Shown: positions 42,611-52,045 of the stretch, in pieces
How positions within the stretch are numbered: the stretch's first letter is position 1
How the letters are laid out: every line of letters starts with the position of its first letter
Origin: RUG12461 sp045657665
GTDB taxonomy: Bacteria; Bacillota; Clostridia; Lachnospirales; Lachnospiraceae
NCBI GenBank assembly: GCA_045657665.1
Contig: JAZOTN010000022.1
Coordinates: forward strand, 25,417-89,416
DNA: 64,000 nt
Direction of reading: 5' to 3'
Translations under genes and position numbers: made by a program
Notes under the pieces: model-generated
What the model was told of the DNA's origin: nothing
The model's input: the letters and a program-made list of their open reading frames with translations, nothing else
Databases searched by the model: none

Positions 42611-44256
42611 AATCCACCTTTTCCTTTAAAGTAATCTATTTGCTCCTGAGAAGTAATGATCTTCAGAGGTTTTGTCTGTTCAGAGCGCTTGCTTTTTCCT
42701 GCAAAATAGCGTTCGTATTCTTCAAATGTATCCGGCGGAAGGAAGATCAGCTGTGCTTCACTGAGTTCTTCCGCTTCTCTTGCGTTCCGGTAAGAAAAGC
42801 AGTTTTCGGAAAGCTTTTTATCAATGAGAGCAGACGGGTGATCCGGAGGAATCCCGTTTGCTTCAAGAAAGACGAGGTAACATGGCGGATCCTTTTCCCG
42901 CCATCCTGTCACGCAGTATCCGGTGGCGTTCATACCGCTTTCTTCAAAGAAATCGTTCATCGCTCCCTCAAACTGGGCGGCATTCATCTTTTCATCCACC
43001 AGGTTTAATACCTGGCTTTTCCGGTAATTGATACTGACAAGAGGCGTTTTCTCATAAAAGCCGCGTACTTCGATCACATCGCCGAGCCGGTAACGGTAAA
43101 GTCCGGAAACCGTTGTGATAAGGATCTCGTATTTTTCTCCTTCTTTCAGTTCCGTCAGTGTCAGACACGGACCGTTTTCATCCGTTTCGGGCAGGAATTC
43201 ATAGAAACAGAGATCCGGTATCATGATATATTCGTCCATCCGTTCTACACCGGCCGCCACGGAAAACATTCCTTCTGATGCTGCATAAAGGAACGGATAA
43301 ACAGGTAATCCTCCGGAATAATGATCGAGAATCTCGATATAGGGATGGAACTGCATCCCGGAGGAAAGCCGGAGATATTTCACATTCGGCCAGAGCTTTC
43401 GGATGAGTCCGTCGGAAAGATCCGGTCCCGAGAACTTCCGGAGCTGCCTGGAACGCTTGGGGTTTGGCGGGAGATGCTTCTTTAAATAATCCTTCCAGTC
43501 ATCATCGATCTTAAACTCCGGACTGATCTCCCCGGTCTCCATATCGGAAAGGAACGCATCCCAGTGGCGCTCCAGATAACGCAGCATAGCGGTACATTTA
43601 TGGACAAAATTCGCATGAATGGCAGTGATATCCGGCTGTTCCAGCGCGATCCGGAGCTTTACATACTGGATATCCGCAAGTTTTTTCGGAAAGAGAACCT
43701 CTTCCGGCGCATAGAAGAGCTCATAGGGATAAGTTCCTTCTTCCTGCTGCATGCGGCTTGCCACGCCCGAACGCACGCCATTTAGGGTTCCGTCCGGCAT
43801 ATAGGTGAGGTAGGCGTCACTCATCAGAAAGATATTTCCGAACAGTTCTTCTTCCTTGTATTGCGGCAGATCTTTCCGGATGATGGCACGGATCGCTCCG
43901 TCCCAGTATCGGTGCTGAAGGATCGCATCCTCTTTTACCAGAGGGAAGTACTTCTGGACGCCCATGCTTCCGGAGCTGATACAGTAAAAATACGGCGGAT
44001 CTGCTGTGAAAACGCCTCTTTCACCGGCGATCTCCCGATCGATGAGTGCTTCATAGTCCTCAAAAACCGTATAAGGAACAGCGTTTTGATATTCCTTTAC
44101 GGAACGGATCTTATCGAATCCGTATTGTTTTCCGAAAACGGTGTCTTTATTCTTTTTCAGAATCCGAAGAAGGAGCTTTTCCTGTTCCTCCGCAGGCCTT
44201 GTTGCGATTTCATTCAGATGTCGAAGGGATTCCTCGGCAAATTGACTTTCTATCAT
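42607..44256 (-). CDS. GH3-type acyl-adenylate-forming enzyme (acyl acid amido synthetase family)
   Basis: This is a 549-residue protein of the GH3 auxin-responsive-promoter family, a branch of the ANL adenylating enzymes. Visible family features are YFYCISSGSMGVQKYFPLVK (P-loop-like nucleotide site, about 88-107), YPFLYAASEGMFSVAAGVE (second motif near 325), and TTVSGLYRYRLGDVIEVRGFYEKTP (third motif near 385). Characterised GH3 enzymes join a carboxylic acid to an amino acid through an acyl-AMP intermediate. Neither substrate can be predicted here. It lies between an exporter gene and a phosphatase gene, with 9 bases before it and a 4-base overlap after. Confidence 0.88.
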   Translation of the reverse strand: MIESQFAEESLRHLNEIATRPAEEQEKLLLRILKKNKDTVFGKQYGFDKIRSVKEYQNAVPYTVFEDYEALIDREIAGERGVFTADPPYFYCISSGSMGVQKYFPLVKEDAILQHRYWDGAIRAIIRKDLPQYKEEELFGNIFLMSDAYLTYMPDGTLNGVRSGVASRMQQEEGTYPYELFYAPEEVLFPKKLADIQYVKLRIALEQPDITAIHANFVHKCTAMLRYLERHWDAFLSDMETGEISPEFKIDDDWKDYLKKHLPPNPKRSRQLRKFSGPDLSDGLIRKLWPNVKYLRLSSGMQFHPYIEILDHYSGGLPVYPFLYAASEGMFSVAAGVERMDEYIMIPDLCFYEFLPETDENGPCLTLTELKEGEKYEILITTVSGLYRYRLGDVIEVRGFYEKTPLVSINYRKSQVLNLVDEKMNAAQFEGAMNDFFEESGMNATGYCVTGWREKDPPCYLVFLEANGIPPDHPSALIDKKLSENCFSYRNAREAEELSEAQLIFLPPDTFEEYERYFAGKSKRSEQTKPLKIITSQEQIDYFKGKGGL

Positions 44257-44265
44257 GTTTTATTC

Positions 44266-46011
44266 CTATAACAGAATCAGCAGCGTATTTACCCCGAAGG
44301 TCTGCTGGTAGATAACATCTTCTACGAGTTTTTCGATCATGCGGAAGCCCATAAACTCTTCTTTTTCATAATCAGTGGAGTGGATCGGGTCAAAAAAGAC
44401 TCCTCCGTAGCGGATACGGATACCGGTTACATCCTGCATGGAAAAGACCCTGAGATCAAAGGTGACAGATGAATCCTTGTTGATCTCCGTGATCAGGGTC
44501 ATCAGTTCTTCCATGGAAAGGGAGATCTTCATATATTCCTTGGGATTCATCCCGATTTCACTGCAGAAATCGGAGATCTTTTCACAGGCGCTGCAGATTT
44601 CCTCTGCATTACCGGGGAGTGAGAAATTAAGGATCCGTCCGGAATGCTGAAGTGTCGTATCCATCAACAGATAGCGTGTAAGGTTCTTTTTACGTGAGGA
44701 GACCACCTTTGAGGAGATCAGCCAGAACAAAATGGTCAGTCCTTCGCTAAGGGGAAGGAAGATCCAGGGATTCAGATCAAAACGGATACATACAAGGAGT
44801 GACAATGCTGCAAAGATATATACCCTGCAGGCGATCATCAGGTCGGAAAGGATCGCATGGCCTGACACATTGTAAAGGTTTATCATCATGCCGTTCCAAA
44901 GACCCGGGAACAGACTGATCGCAAGGCAGATCATCGGAATCAAAAGTGAGATCCCGTTAAGTCCGTAGGCAGAGCCGATCAGATTCGATGCAGCGACGAT
45001 GATTGCACCGAAAACCGTGGCGAAAAACAGACCGTCGCGCCATTCGAGCCCGATCAGTATCTTTGTACTGCCATTATCGCGTTCACCGTGATAAACACCA
45101 AGCATGGCGGTACCGGCCTGGGGAACTCCTGCTGTGACGGCTTCCGTGAAAGCGGCAATGCCGTTTACTGCGGTAAAAGCAGCAACAAGGGGATTTCCAC
45201 CCATAATAAAGAGAAGCTCATTCACTGTGAGGATCCGGAGGCTTTGAAGAGCATTGTTTAAAGCTGCCGGGCTTCCCGAGATGAGTATTTTTCTCCATTT
45301 TGCTCTTTCCCTAAAGAAGTAGAACCGGAAAGCAAAATTGGTGTGCCCCGAATGGATCCTGATCATTCCGAAAACAAGAGCCGCTGCGGTTGCGATGACA
45401 CTGGCAAGAGATGCACCAAGTACGCCCATATCAAGACCGTACATGAACAGGATATCAAGAATGATATTCCCGGCCCCCATGATGATCATCATAAGGGTAA
45501 CGGAATTGTTTTTCCCATCCAGACGCAGATACCAGAACGGAATATAGATCATGATCTTGGGAATGGCACCGATCAGCGTAACACCTGCATAGGCACGGAT
45601 CATTTCCCGGATGACCTCGTCCGGACTCAGCAGATTTGCCGTAAACGGAAGAAGCAGAAGTCCGATGACCGTTGCGAGAACAGAAGCGATGAGGCAGGAG
45701 GAAAGGCAGGTTCCGTAATAATGCTGAGCAACGTCGATATTGCCTTTTCCAATCTCTTCGGAGGCAGCTATCGCAGTTCCGGAAACGAAAAAGGATCCGA
45801 TCACACAGAGTACCAGATAAATCGGTACACAAAGGTTGATGGCGGTCAGACCGTCGATTCCGATACGCTGTCCTACGATGATCCCGTCCGCAAGAATATT
45901 GAGACACCCGCTCAATATCGAGAGAATACAGGGAATTAACGCTTTTCGATATGCTTTTTTCAAAAAACGTTCATCCTGTATCAGGACTTCGCTTGAAGAT
46001 TGTTCTTTCAT
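44266..46011 (-). CDS. MATE-family exporter fused to an RsbW-like (HATPase) domain
   Basis: This is a 581-residue protein. Residues about 20-440 form a twelve-helix MATE transporter (early ALIPCILSILSGCLNILADG, GANIILDILFMYGLDMGVLGASLASV-type repeats). The final ~130 residues (from NFSLPGNAEEICSACEKIS) match the RsbW/SpoIIAB-like ATPase fold: LSMEELMTLITEI in place of the N box, then RYGGVFFDPI for the G1 region, and GFRMIEKLVEDVIYQQTFGVNTLLI at the end. The N-box Asn is replaced by Leu, so kinase activity is doubtful and a binding role is possible. It is the first gene of the operon with the GH3 enzyme and the SpoIIE-type phosphatase. Usual MATE proteins are about 450 residues, so the extra domain is real, not a start-site artefact. 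Confidence 0.88.
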   Translation of the reverse strand: MKEQSSSEVLIQDERFLKKAYRKALIPCILSILSGCLNILADGIIVGQRIGIDGLTAINLCVPIYLVLCVIGSFFVSGTAIAASEEIGKGNIDVAQHYYGTCLSSCLIASVLATVIGLLLLPFTANLLSPDEVIREMIRAYAGVTLIGAIPKIMIYIPFWYLRLDGKNNSVTLMMIIMGAGNIILDILFMYGLDMGVLGASLASVIATAAALVFGMIRIHSGHTNFAFRFYFFRERAKWRKILISGSPAALNNALQSLRILTVNELLFIMGGNPLVAAFTAVNGIAAFTEAVTAGVPQAGTAMLGVYHGERDNGSTKILIGLEWRDGLFFATVFGAIIVAASNLIGSAYGLNGISLLIPMICLAISLFPGLWNGMMINLYNVSGHAILSDLMIACRVYIFAALSLLVCIRFDLNPWIFLPLSEGLTILFWLISSKVVSSRKKNLTRYLLMDTTLQHSGRILNFSLPGNAEEICSACEKISDFCSEIGMNPKEYMKISLSMEELMTLITEINKDSSVTFDLRVFSMQDVTGIRIRYGGVFFDPIHSTDYEKEEFMGFRMIEKLVEDVIYQQTFGVNTLLILL

Positions 46012-46101
46012 GAAAACCTTTAGAATACACTTAAAATTAACTATTCAGACCTATTTTATCCTTGTTTTTCAGATTCTTCAATAAAAAACAGTAAATTGAA
46101 C

Positions 46102-46132
46102 AAAAAAATCCCGCAGGATGATTCCTTCGGGA
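46102..46132 (-). terminator. terminator downstream of the lipase-like gene
   Basis: On the minus strand TCCCGAAGG and CCTGCGGGA form a hairpin (46109-46132) followed by seven T (complement of the A run at 46102-46108). It lies between the lipase-like gene and the MATE gene, both on the minus strand. Confidence 0.75.
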
Positions 46133-46321
46133 CCTGAGTAAATATGATCTTTTTATCTGGTAGTCTTTTCCTTCTTTATCGGTTTTCAACGTCGCCGCTC
46201 GCTCGAAGCTGACGGCTGGCTTACTGGCTCGATCAGATTTCCAAGACTTGTTTTTGTGTTGTTATCCTTTATATCGGCAAAAAGAGAAAAAACATTACCC
46301 CCGGATAAAAAATTTTTTCAT
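46133..46321. other. gap downstream of the lipase-like gene
   Basis: I see no gene. A short GC-rich segment (about 46188-46240) with repeated CGCTCG/GCTGGCTTACTGGCTC stands out from AT-rich surroundings and may fold weakly. The rest is simple A/T-rich sequence. Confidence 0.4.
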
Positions 46322-47818
46322 TTATTTACCGGATATTGTTTTTGTTTTTATCCAGGCATAGATCAGTTCCGGAGCGTGAGCCTCCAGAAGCATCTCGATA
46401 TTTGCTCCGAGCGTTCCGAGATATGCAAAATCATTTTCCAACACATCACAGCTTGCACAGTAAAGGAAGTAGTATGTCATCTTATTTATGCTGTCCTTCA
46501 TTTCATTCATTTCTACTTCTGTTCCTACAAAGCCTTTTTTAGAGAGAAGAGAAGAAATGATGATGGAAGTCACTTTGGATGCAGTTTTTCGAAGTACTTT
46601 GTTTTTTCCGTTTCGAAGGATCATATAAAGGATCGCTTTTTGAACGGGTTTCATCGCCCTGTCCATGATATTCAAAAGAACACCGCGGATCAACAGCCGC
46701 TGATCTTTCTCTGCTCCGAGATATTTTTTTGCGATCAGTGCAAAGGCTTCTTCATAATACCTTGCATATGCCTCACGTTCTGTAATCTTTTTATTCCCTA
46801 TCGACAGATTGATCTTTTTCCCCATAAAACTGATGAAACGCGGGAAATAATCACCGAGAGTGGCCTCATACCACCAGTCCTGAAGTTTTCCTTTTTTTCG
46901 ATGAAATGCCTCGTGTTTCTTGATCGGGGCGAGCTTTGAGCCTGCAATGGCAATGGGTGTAAAATGTTCTGCAGTACAGCTAATCGCGGGATTGATCATA
47001 TTCAGAGTAGTTGCTACCGCAGGGAAAAGTCTTTCCCATTCTTCGTCTCCCGGAGCAGGAAGCACCGTATCATCTTTTCCGGGTCGGCAGAATCCCCATA
47101 CTTCCGGCGCAATGAGAGGAACCATATCCATCCGGCTGATGGTATTATGGATGTTGGGATAATCCAGGTTTCGTTCGATCGGAAGCCCCCGCGGTGCTTC
47201 AAAGGTGTATACAAAAATATCCTTATTTGAAACACCAAAAAAGGTTTCGTTATCCGAAACAGCTACACCGACAAGACCAGCTATTGCCCCGGCACGACTG
47301 TAACCGGAGATCAGGACCTTTTTTTGGATTTCCGGTTCGGTATTATGAGTAACAAGATAGGCTTTCAGAAATTGAAGCGTCTTCTTTACGGCGATCTGAA
47401 AGCCGTAAGCGACATCCTTTTCTCCGAAGATCGTGTTTCCGTACCATTCTTTTCCGTAAGACGCGCCGCGAAAGCCCAGTATATAAATAATGCAGGGATC
47501 TTCTCCAAAGAGAACCTTTTTTCTTGCAGCGAAAATACCGATTGTAAAGTCAGCCGGTGTCCGCGTATAATCCATGTTGATTTCAAAATCAGAGAAACCA
47601 AGCTCTTTTACAAGAGCTTCCACATTACTGTATTGGCGATGAGCAGGTTCCTTGGGGTTTGGAAAAGCTGCCATGGAAAGACAGAGTGAGAACTGACGTA
47701 TTTCCGGTGAAAGCTCTCTTGCATCCTGCAAAAACCACTCGTCCGCATATGAATATTCTGCTGTCAGGTTTGTTGTTTCTTCCGCGTCCTGAAAACGGAA
47801 AACCCCTTTTTGTTCCAT
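46322..47818 (-). CDS. lipase-like alpha/beta hydrolase (class 3 lipase fold)
   Basis: This is a 498-residue protein without signal peptide or clear membrane segment. The nucleophile elbow is ISGYSRAGAIAGL with Ser174, and TIGIFAARKKVL plus YILGFRGASYGKEW (about 100-140) fit the strand and oxyanion region of class 3 lipases. FVYTFEAPRGLP and RMDMVPLIAPEVWGF carry the usual acid region (Asp of DMVPLI), and EHFTPIAI gives a candidate His. A long helical C-terminal part (about 330-498) is unassigned. The gene lies 18 bases after the giant ABC permease, so it may be in the same operon. The substrate is unknown. Confidence 0.75.
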   Translation of the reverse strand: MEQKGVFRFQDAEETTNLTAEYSYADEWFLQDARELSPEIRQFSLCLSMAAFPNPKEPAHRQYSNVEALVKELGFSDFEINMDYTRTPADFTIGIFAARKKVLFGEDPCIIYILGFRGASYGKEWYGNTIFGEKDVAYGFQIAVKKTLQFLKAYLVTHNTEPEIQKKVLISGYSRAGAIAGLVGVAVSDNETFFGVSNKDIFVYTFEAPRGLPIERNLDYPNIHNTISRMDMVPLIAPEVWGFCRPGKDDTVLPAPGDEEWERLFPAVATTLNMINPAISCTAEHFTPIAIAGSKLAPIKKHEAFHRKKGKLQDWWYEATLGDYFPRFISFMGKKINLSIGNKKITEREAYARYYEEAFALIAKKYLGAEKDQRLLIRGVLLNIMDRAMKPVQKAILYMILRNGKNKVLRKTASKVTSIIISSLLSKKGFVGTEVEMNEMKDSINKMTYYFLYCASCDVLENDFAYLGTLGANIEMLLEAHAPELIYAWIKTKTISGK

Positions 47819-47836
47819 TTCAGCTACCTCATTAAG

Positions 47837-50800
47837 CTATTCTACGCTTTTCAGCGCTTCGATCATATCAATCTTTCGGATTACAAATCCCATGATAAAG
47901 TCTACGATGATCGCAAATAAAAATGTCAGACCCGCACAGATCAGATAAGAATACCAGTGCATGCTCCGGATAAAGTATGCATAATCAATTTCGATCGTTC
48001 CGACAACCATTTTTTCGGCGAAGAAACCGAGAAATCCTCCGAGAATGATGCCTGTGATCGTCATGAAGATGTTTTCCCTCTGTACATAAGCCGCAACTTC
48101 GCGATCCGAGAAGCCAAGCACCTGAAGAGTGGCAAGTTCCCGTATCCGTTCTGTAATATTGATACTGTTAAGGTTGTATAGGACGATAAAAGCCAGTAAC
48201 GCAGCAGTACCGATCAGGATTGACGTAATCCGGTTCAGGGCAGATACCATATTCACGATCCTTTGACGGTCATGTGATTTGGGTGTTACTTCCGCCACAG
48301 CAGGATTTCCCTGCAGCGCCTTCACAACGTCTTCCGTTGAACAGTTTTCCGCCAGATTAATATAGATCCGGTTTGTTTCCATCTTTTTTCCGAAATATTT
48401 TTCATAGGTGTCCCTTGTGAGAAACACGTAATGCAAAACATAGTTTTCAACAATCCCTCTGATCGGAATCTTGATGTTTTCCCCTTCGGTACATAAAAGC
48501 TCGATCTGATCCCCTACATTTACATTCAGGAGAGTCGCGGCTTTTTCCGTCAGGAGGACACCGTCATCGGGAAGGGAAACCGATTCTCCGGTTTGTCGAT
48601 CGCGGAGCGTAAAGAAATCTGTCAGATGTTCACTGTCATCCACTGCAAAACAGTTGATCGTAAAATACTGGTTACCTTGATCCGCGTACTGTGTCATGTA
48701 AAGCCCCGTCAAAGTTTCCTCTGCTTCCGGAAGGTTTTCCACTTTTATTATGAGCTTATCGATATCGAGCTTACTCACATTTGATGTGATCTTCACATAA
48801 CAATCATATGTTTCAATATCTTTAAACTGTTTATTTACCGATGTTTGGATCGAATCCCGCATACCGACTCCGACACAGAGCAGCATCATACAGCCGCTGA
48901 TACCGATGATCGTCATAAAGAGACGTTTTTTATAGCGAAAGAGGTTTCGGACAGTGGATTTGGCGCTAAAGGAAAGACGTTTCCATAGAAACGTAATCCG
49001 TTCGAAAATGATTCGGGTGCCGCTCTTTGGCGGTTCCGGACGCATCAGATCCGAAGGGATCTCCTTCAGCTGTTTTTCGGATGCCGCAAAAGTGGCTATT
49101 CCGGTGGAAAGTGCCGCAAAGATAATCGACATGAAGATCTCTGAGGGAACCAGGGATTCTACTGAGATCAGGAGTCCCGGGTATAGTGTCTGATATGCGT
49201 GAAAAATGGTACGCGGAAGAACCGCAGCTCCGACAAATGCTCCTACGGTGCCTCCGACAACGGTGGCAAGCAAAACGTATGAAAGAAATCGAATGCGCAT
49301 GGCTTTTGGTTCAAACCCCATGGCAAGAAGTGTTCCGGTCTGTTTCCGCTGTTCTGCAACCATTCGTGTCATAGCTGTAAGGCTGACGAGTGAAGCTACC
49401 AGGAAAAACAGGATCGGGAAAACGTTTCCCATGGCATTTACGCGCTGCATATTCATTTTATATCCGGCAAAGCATTCCAGTGTATTCCGGTCCATGACAT
49501 ACCATTCGGGGATGACCAGTTCTTCGAGCTTTTTTTCTGCCTCCTCCAGCTGTTTTTCGCCCTCATCGAGTTTTTTCTGTGCTCCGGGAAGTCCCGCTTC
49601 ATATCGCTGCTGTCCATAGTACAGTTCCTGGGCTGATTCTTTGTAGTCTGACTTTGCGCTGTCCAGCTGACTCTTTCCGCTTTCGAGTTCCGCGCCGGCT
49701 TCCTGGATTTTTTTGTTACCGGAGGCAAGATCGAGTTCCGCTTCATAGAGCTTCTGATGTTGTTCCATAAGCGTTTTCTGGGTTTCGGTTACCGCTTGCT
49801 GTCCACCCATGATCTGTCCCCAAGACTGATCAAGCTTTGTTTTTGCTTCAAAAAGCTCTTGATCTGTCATGGCAAGATACATTTCTGCGCCCGCAGCTTC
49901 CTTTTGTTTCTGATCCAATTCGGCGCGTGCGCTCTGAAGAGAGGCATTTGCAGCCGCAAGCTTTTGCTTCGCTTCCTCCATTTTTGCCTGAAGAACAATC
50001 AGGGCTTCCGGGGGCAGGAGGGATGAATACTCCTCCATGTACTGTTCTACAGTGTGGTAGAATTCATTCAGTCCGTCATATTTCCCTTTTCCGTATTGAT
50101 ACTGCGCTTCTGCAGCTGCAAGCTGCGCTTTTCCATCATCGAGCTTAGTTCTTCCCTCTTTGTACTGGTTGACTCCGGCGGCATACTGTTCCACACCGGC
50201 CCAGAACTCCGATTCGCTGTTAGCAAGCTCTGCTTTTTTCTGTTCCAGGGTGTTTTGCTGCTCCAGAATCTGATTTTTCGTTTTTTCAATCGTATCGGCA
50301 CCGTCTTCTATTTTTTGCTTTCCGGCAATATAATCTTTTTCTCCCTGTTCGAGTTCATCGGATTTTTGCGTGATCTCATCCGCTGCTTCAGAGAGCTTTT
50401 GTTTGCCATCTTCGATCTCCTGCTTCCCATCTTCAAGCTTCTTTTTTCCTTCCTCCAGCTCTTTGGTGCCCTGCGAGATCGCATCGGAATACCTTGTGAA
50501 AAGTTCATCGTAACGGCGTTTTGTCGCAATATCCCCGAATTGTTCCAGTTCCTCTTTTAATGTATCAGACTTCTGCTGCCGTTCTTTGCTGAAGGAATCC
50601 ACCCATTCATCATTATAGTCATCCATGACCACATAGGCTTCGGTATAATAATCAAATTGAAAAGCATCCTGCGGTACAACGGCAATGGAATCCACTTTGC
50701 CGCTGCCGACGGAGGATGCTCCACGTGCTGTGTCTACGTACTGCGGCAGATAGCCTTTTCCCACGATTACAAAGCTTTCACTCTTCAGCTGATTGGTCAG

Positions 50801-51310
50801 CGGTTCGTTCGTTCCGCTGGTAAGTATGATGCGGTCTCCGATTGAGAAAAGGTCAGAAACGTCGCCATACGCATCCAGAAGACATTCATCGGGTGATTTT
50901 GGGAGTCTTCCCTCTGTTACATAGGGAAGGTTGATCTTTTCGGTCTCTCCGACGACATGGATCACAAATTCCCGGTCTTCCGTCTGGAAAATGGCATCTA
51001 CGCTGCGTCCACTCTCTGTTTCTCCGACTCCGGAGAGTTCCTTCATATCCGAGACGTCCTGATCCGTAACACCGTAGGTTCCGAAAACCAGAAAATCCAT
51101 CATTTTCTGGTCCATAAAATAACCATTTGCACGAGATCTCATATAAAAAGCCGTGGAACGGAGACCTACAAAAGTAAAGGTACCGAGCATCACCACAAGA
51201 AAAATCGAAAAGAACCGTCCAAAGTTCCTTCGTATTTCCCGGAAGAAGTCCAGTACCAGATAACTACCTTTCCATTTTCGATTTGTCTGTTCGCCGAAAA
51301 GCTTCACCAC
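47837..51310 (-). CDS. large FtsX-like ABC permease with long coiled-coil extracytoplasmic domain
   Basis: This is a 1157-residue protein. It has a first membrane helix at about 27-47 and an extracytoplasmic region of about 220 residues. A long stretch of heptad-rich sequence follows (about 265-620, with repeated 'LEEGKKKLEDGKQEIEDG', 'ELANSESEF' and 'AELESGKSQLDSAKS' patterns). Three membrane helices come next (about 655-790) and form an FtsX domain. A second extracytoplasmic domain and three more helices end the protein (FtsX domain 2, about 1030-1150). The coiled coil probably stands off the membrane or contacts the wall. The ATPase gene overlaps upstream by 7 bases. Such proteins are annotated as macrolide-type or lipoprotein-release-type exporters in Firmicutes, but the substrate is unknown. 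Confidence 0.9.
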   Translation of the reverse strand: MVKLFGEQTNRKWKGSYLVLDFFREIRRNFGRFFSIFLVVMLGTFTFVGLRSTAFYMRSRANGYFMDQKMMDFLVFGTYGVTDQDVSDMKELSGVGETESGRSVDAIFQTEDREFVIHVVGETEKINLPYVTEGRLPKSPDECLLDAYGDVSDLFSIGDRIILTSGTNEPLTNQLKSESFVIVGKGYLPQYVDTARGASSVGSGKVDSIAVVPQDAFQFDYYTEAYVVMDDYNDEWVDSFSKERQQKSDTLKEELEQFGDIATKRRYDELFTRYSDAISQGTKELEEGKKKLEDGKQEIEDGKQKLSEAADEITQKSDELEQGEKDYIAGKQKIEDGADTIEKTKNQILEQQNTLEQKKAELANSESEFWAGVEQYAAGVNQYKEGRTKLDDGKAQLAAAEAQYQYGKGKYDGLNEFYHTVEQYMEEYSSLLPPEALIVLQAKMEEAKQKLAAANASLQSARAELDQKQKEAAGAEMYLAMTDQELFEAKTKLDQSWGQIMGGQQAVTETQKTLMEQHQKLYEAELDLASGNKKIQEAGAELESGKSQLDSAKSDYKESAQELYYGQQRYEAGLPGAQKKLDEGEKQLEEAEKKLEELVIPEWYVMDRNTLECFAGYKMNMQRVNAMGNVFPILFFLVASLVSLTAMTRMVAEQRKQTGTLLAMGFEPKAMRIRFLSYVLLATVVGGTVGAFVGAAVLPRTIFHAYQTLYPGLLISVESLVPSEIFMSIIFAALSTGIATFAASEKQLKEIPSDLMRPEPPKSGTRIIFERITFLWKRLSFSAKSTVRNLFRYKKRLFMTIIGISGCMMLLCVGVGMRDSIQTSVNKQFKDIETYDCYVKITSNVSKLDIDKLIIKVENLPEAEETLTGLYMTQYADQGNQYFTINCFAVDDSEHLTDFFTLRDRQTGESVSLPDDGVLLTEKAATLLNVNVGDQIELLCTEGENIKIPIRGIVENYVLHYVFLTRDTYEKYFGKKMETNRIYINLAENCSTEDVVKALQGNPAVAEVTPKSHDRQRIVNMVSALNRITSILIGTAALLAFIVLYNLNSINITERIRELATLQVLGFSDREVAAYVQRENIFMTITGIILGGFLGFFAEKMVVGTIEIDYAYFIRSMHWYSYLICAGLTFLFAIIVDFIMGFVIRKIDMIEALKSVE

Positions 51311-52008
51311 TCAATCTCCTCAACCGGTACCGGCTTTTCGTTCGTATAGTATTCATCTACTTTTCCGCTTTTTATGCGGATCACGCGGTCACCCATAGGC
51401 GTGATGGCACCGTTATGAGTGATCATCACGACTGTCATGCCGCGCTGTCTGCAGGTGTCCTGAAGGAGCTTTAAGATTGCCTTTCCGGTTGCATAATCCA
51501 GTGCTCCCGTAGGTTCATCGCAGAGAAGAAGCTTCGGATTTTTGGCAAGTGCTCTTGCGATTGCAATACGCTGCTGCTCTCCGCCGGAAAGCTGTGCCGG
51601 GAAATTCCCGATGCGGTCTTTTAGTCCGACCAGTTCGATCATTTCCTCCGCATCCAAGGGCTCCTTGCTGATCTGTCGCGCCAGTTCCACATTTTCCAAT
51701 GCGGTCAGATTTTGCATTAGGTTATAAAACTGAAAAACAAAGCCAACATCCTCTCTGCGGTAGGCCGCCAGCTCTTTTCTGGAAAGCTTGCTGAGCTCCC
51801 GTCCGTCTATTGTTACTTCGCCGGAGGTAAGCGTATCCATACCGCCGAGGATATTGAGCATTGTACTTTTTCCGGATCCGGAGGGACCGACGATGATCAC
51901 CAGTTCTCCCTTTTCGATCTCAAAACTGACTTCATCGGATGCTTTTACAGAGATGTCACCGGATTTATAGATTTTTGTTACTTTGTCTACTGTAATATAA
52001 GCACTCAT
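51304..52008 (-). CDS. ABC transporter ATP-binding protein (MacB/LolD type)
   Basis: This is a 234-residue ATPase. Walker A is GPSGSGKST at 41-49, the Q-loop region is FVFQFYNLMQNLTALENVE, the signature is LSGGEQQRIAIARALA (about 139), and Walker B is LLLCDEPTGALD. The family drives mechanotransmission exporters with FtsX-type permeases, and the gene overlaps such a permease. AGGAGG is present about 14 bases upstream of the ATG. Confidence 0.95.
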   Translation of the reverse strand: MSAYITVDKVTKIYKSGDISVKASDEVSFEIEKGELVIIVGPSGSGKSTMLNILGGMDTLTSGEVTIDGRELSKLSRKELAAYRREDVGFVFQFYNLMQNLTALENVELARQISKEPLDAEEMIELVGLKDRIGNFPAQLSGGEQQRIAIARALAKNPKLLLCDEPTGALDYATGKAILKLLQDTCRQRGMTVVMITHNGAITPMGDRVIRIKSGKVDEYYTNEKPVPVEEIEW

Positions 52009-52045
52009 TACTTGTTGCTTGTCCTCCTGCAGGAAAATGCTTATT

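Noticed and set aside
46256..46939. Plus-strand ORF of 227 codons
   Set aside because: It is antisense to the lipase-like gene, with low-complexity Phe/Cys/Ile-rich sequence typical of shadows.
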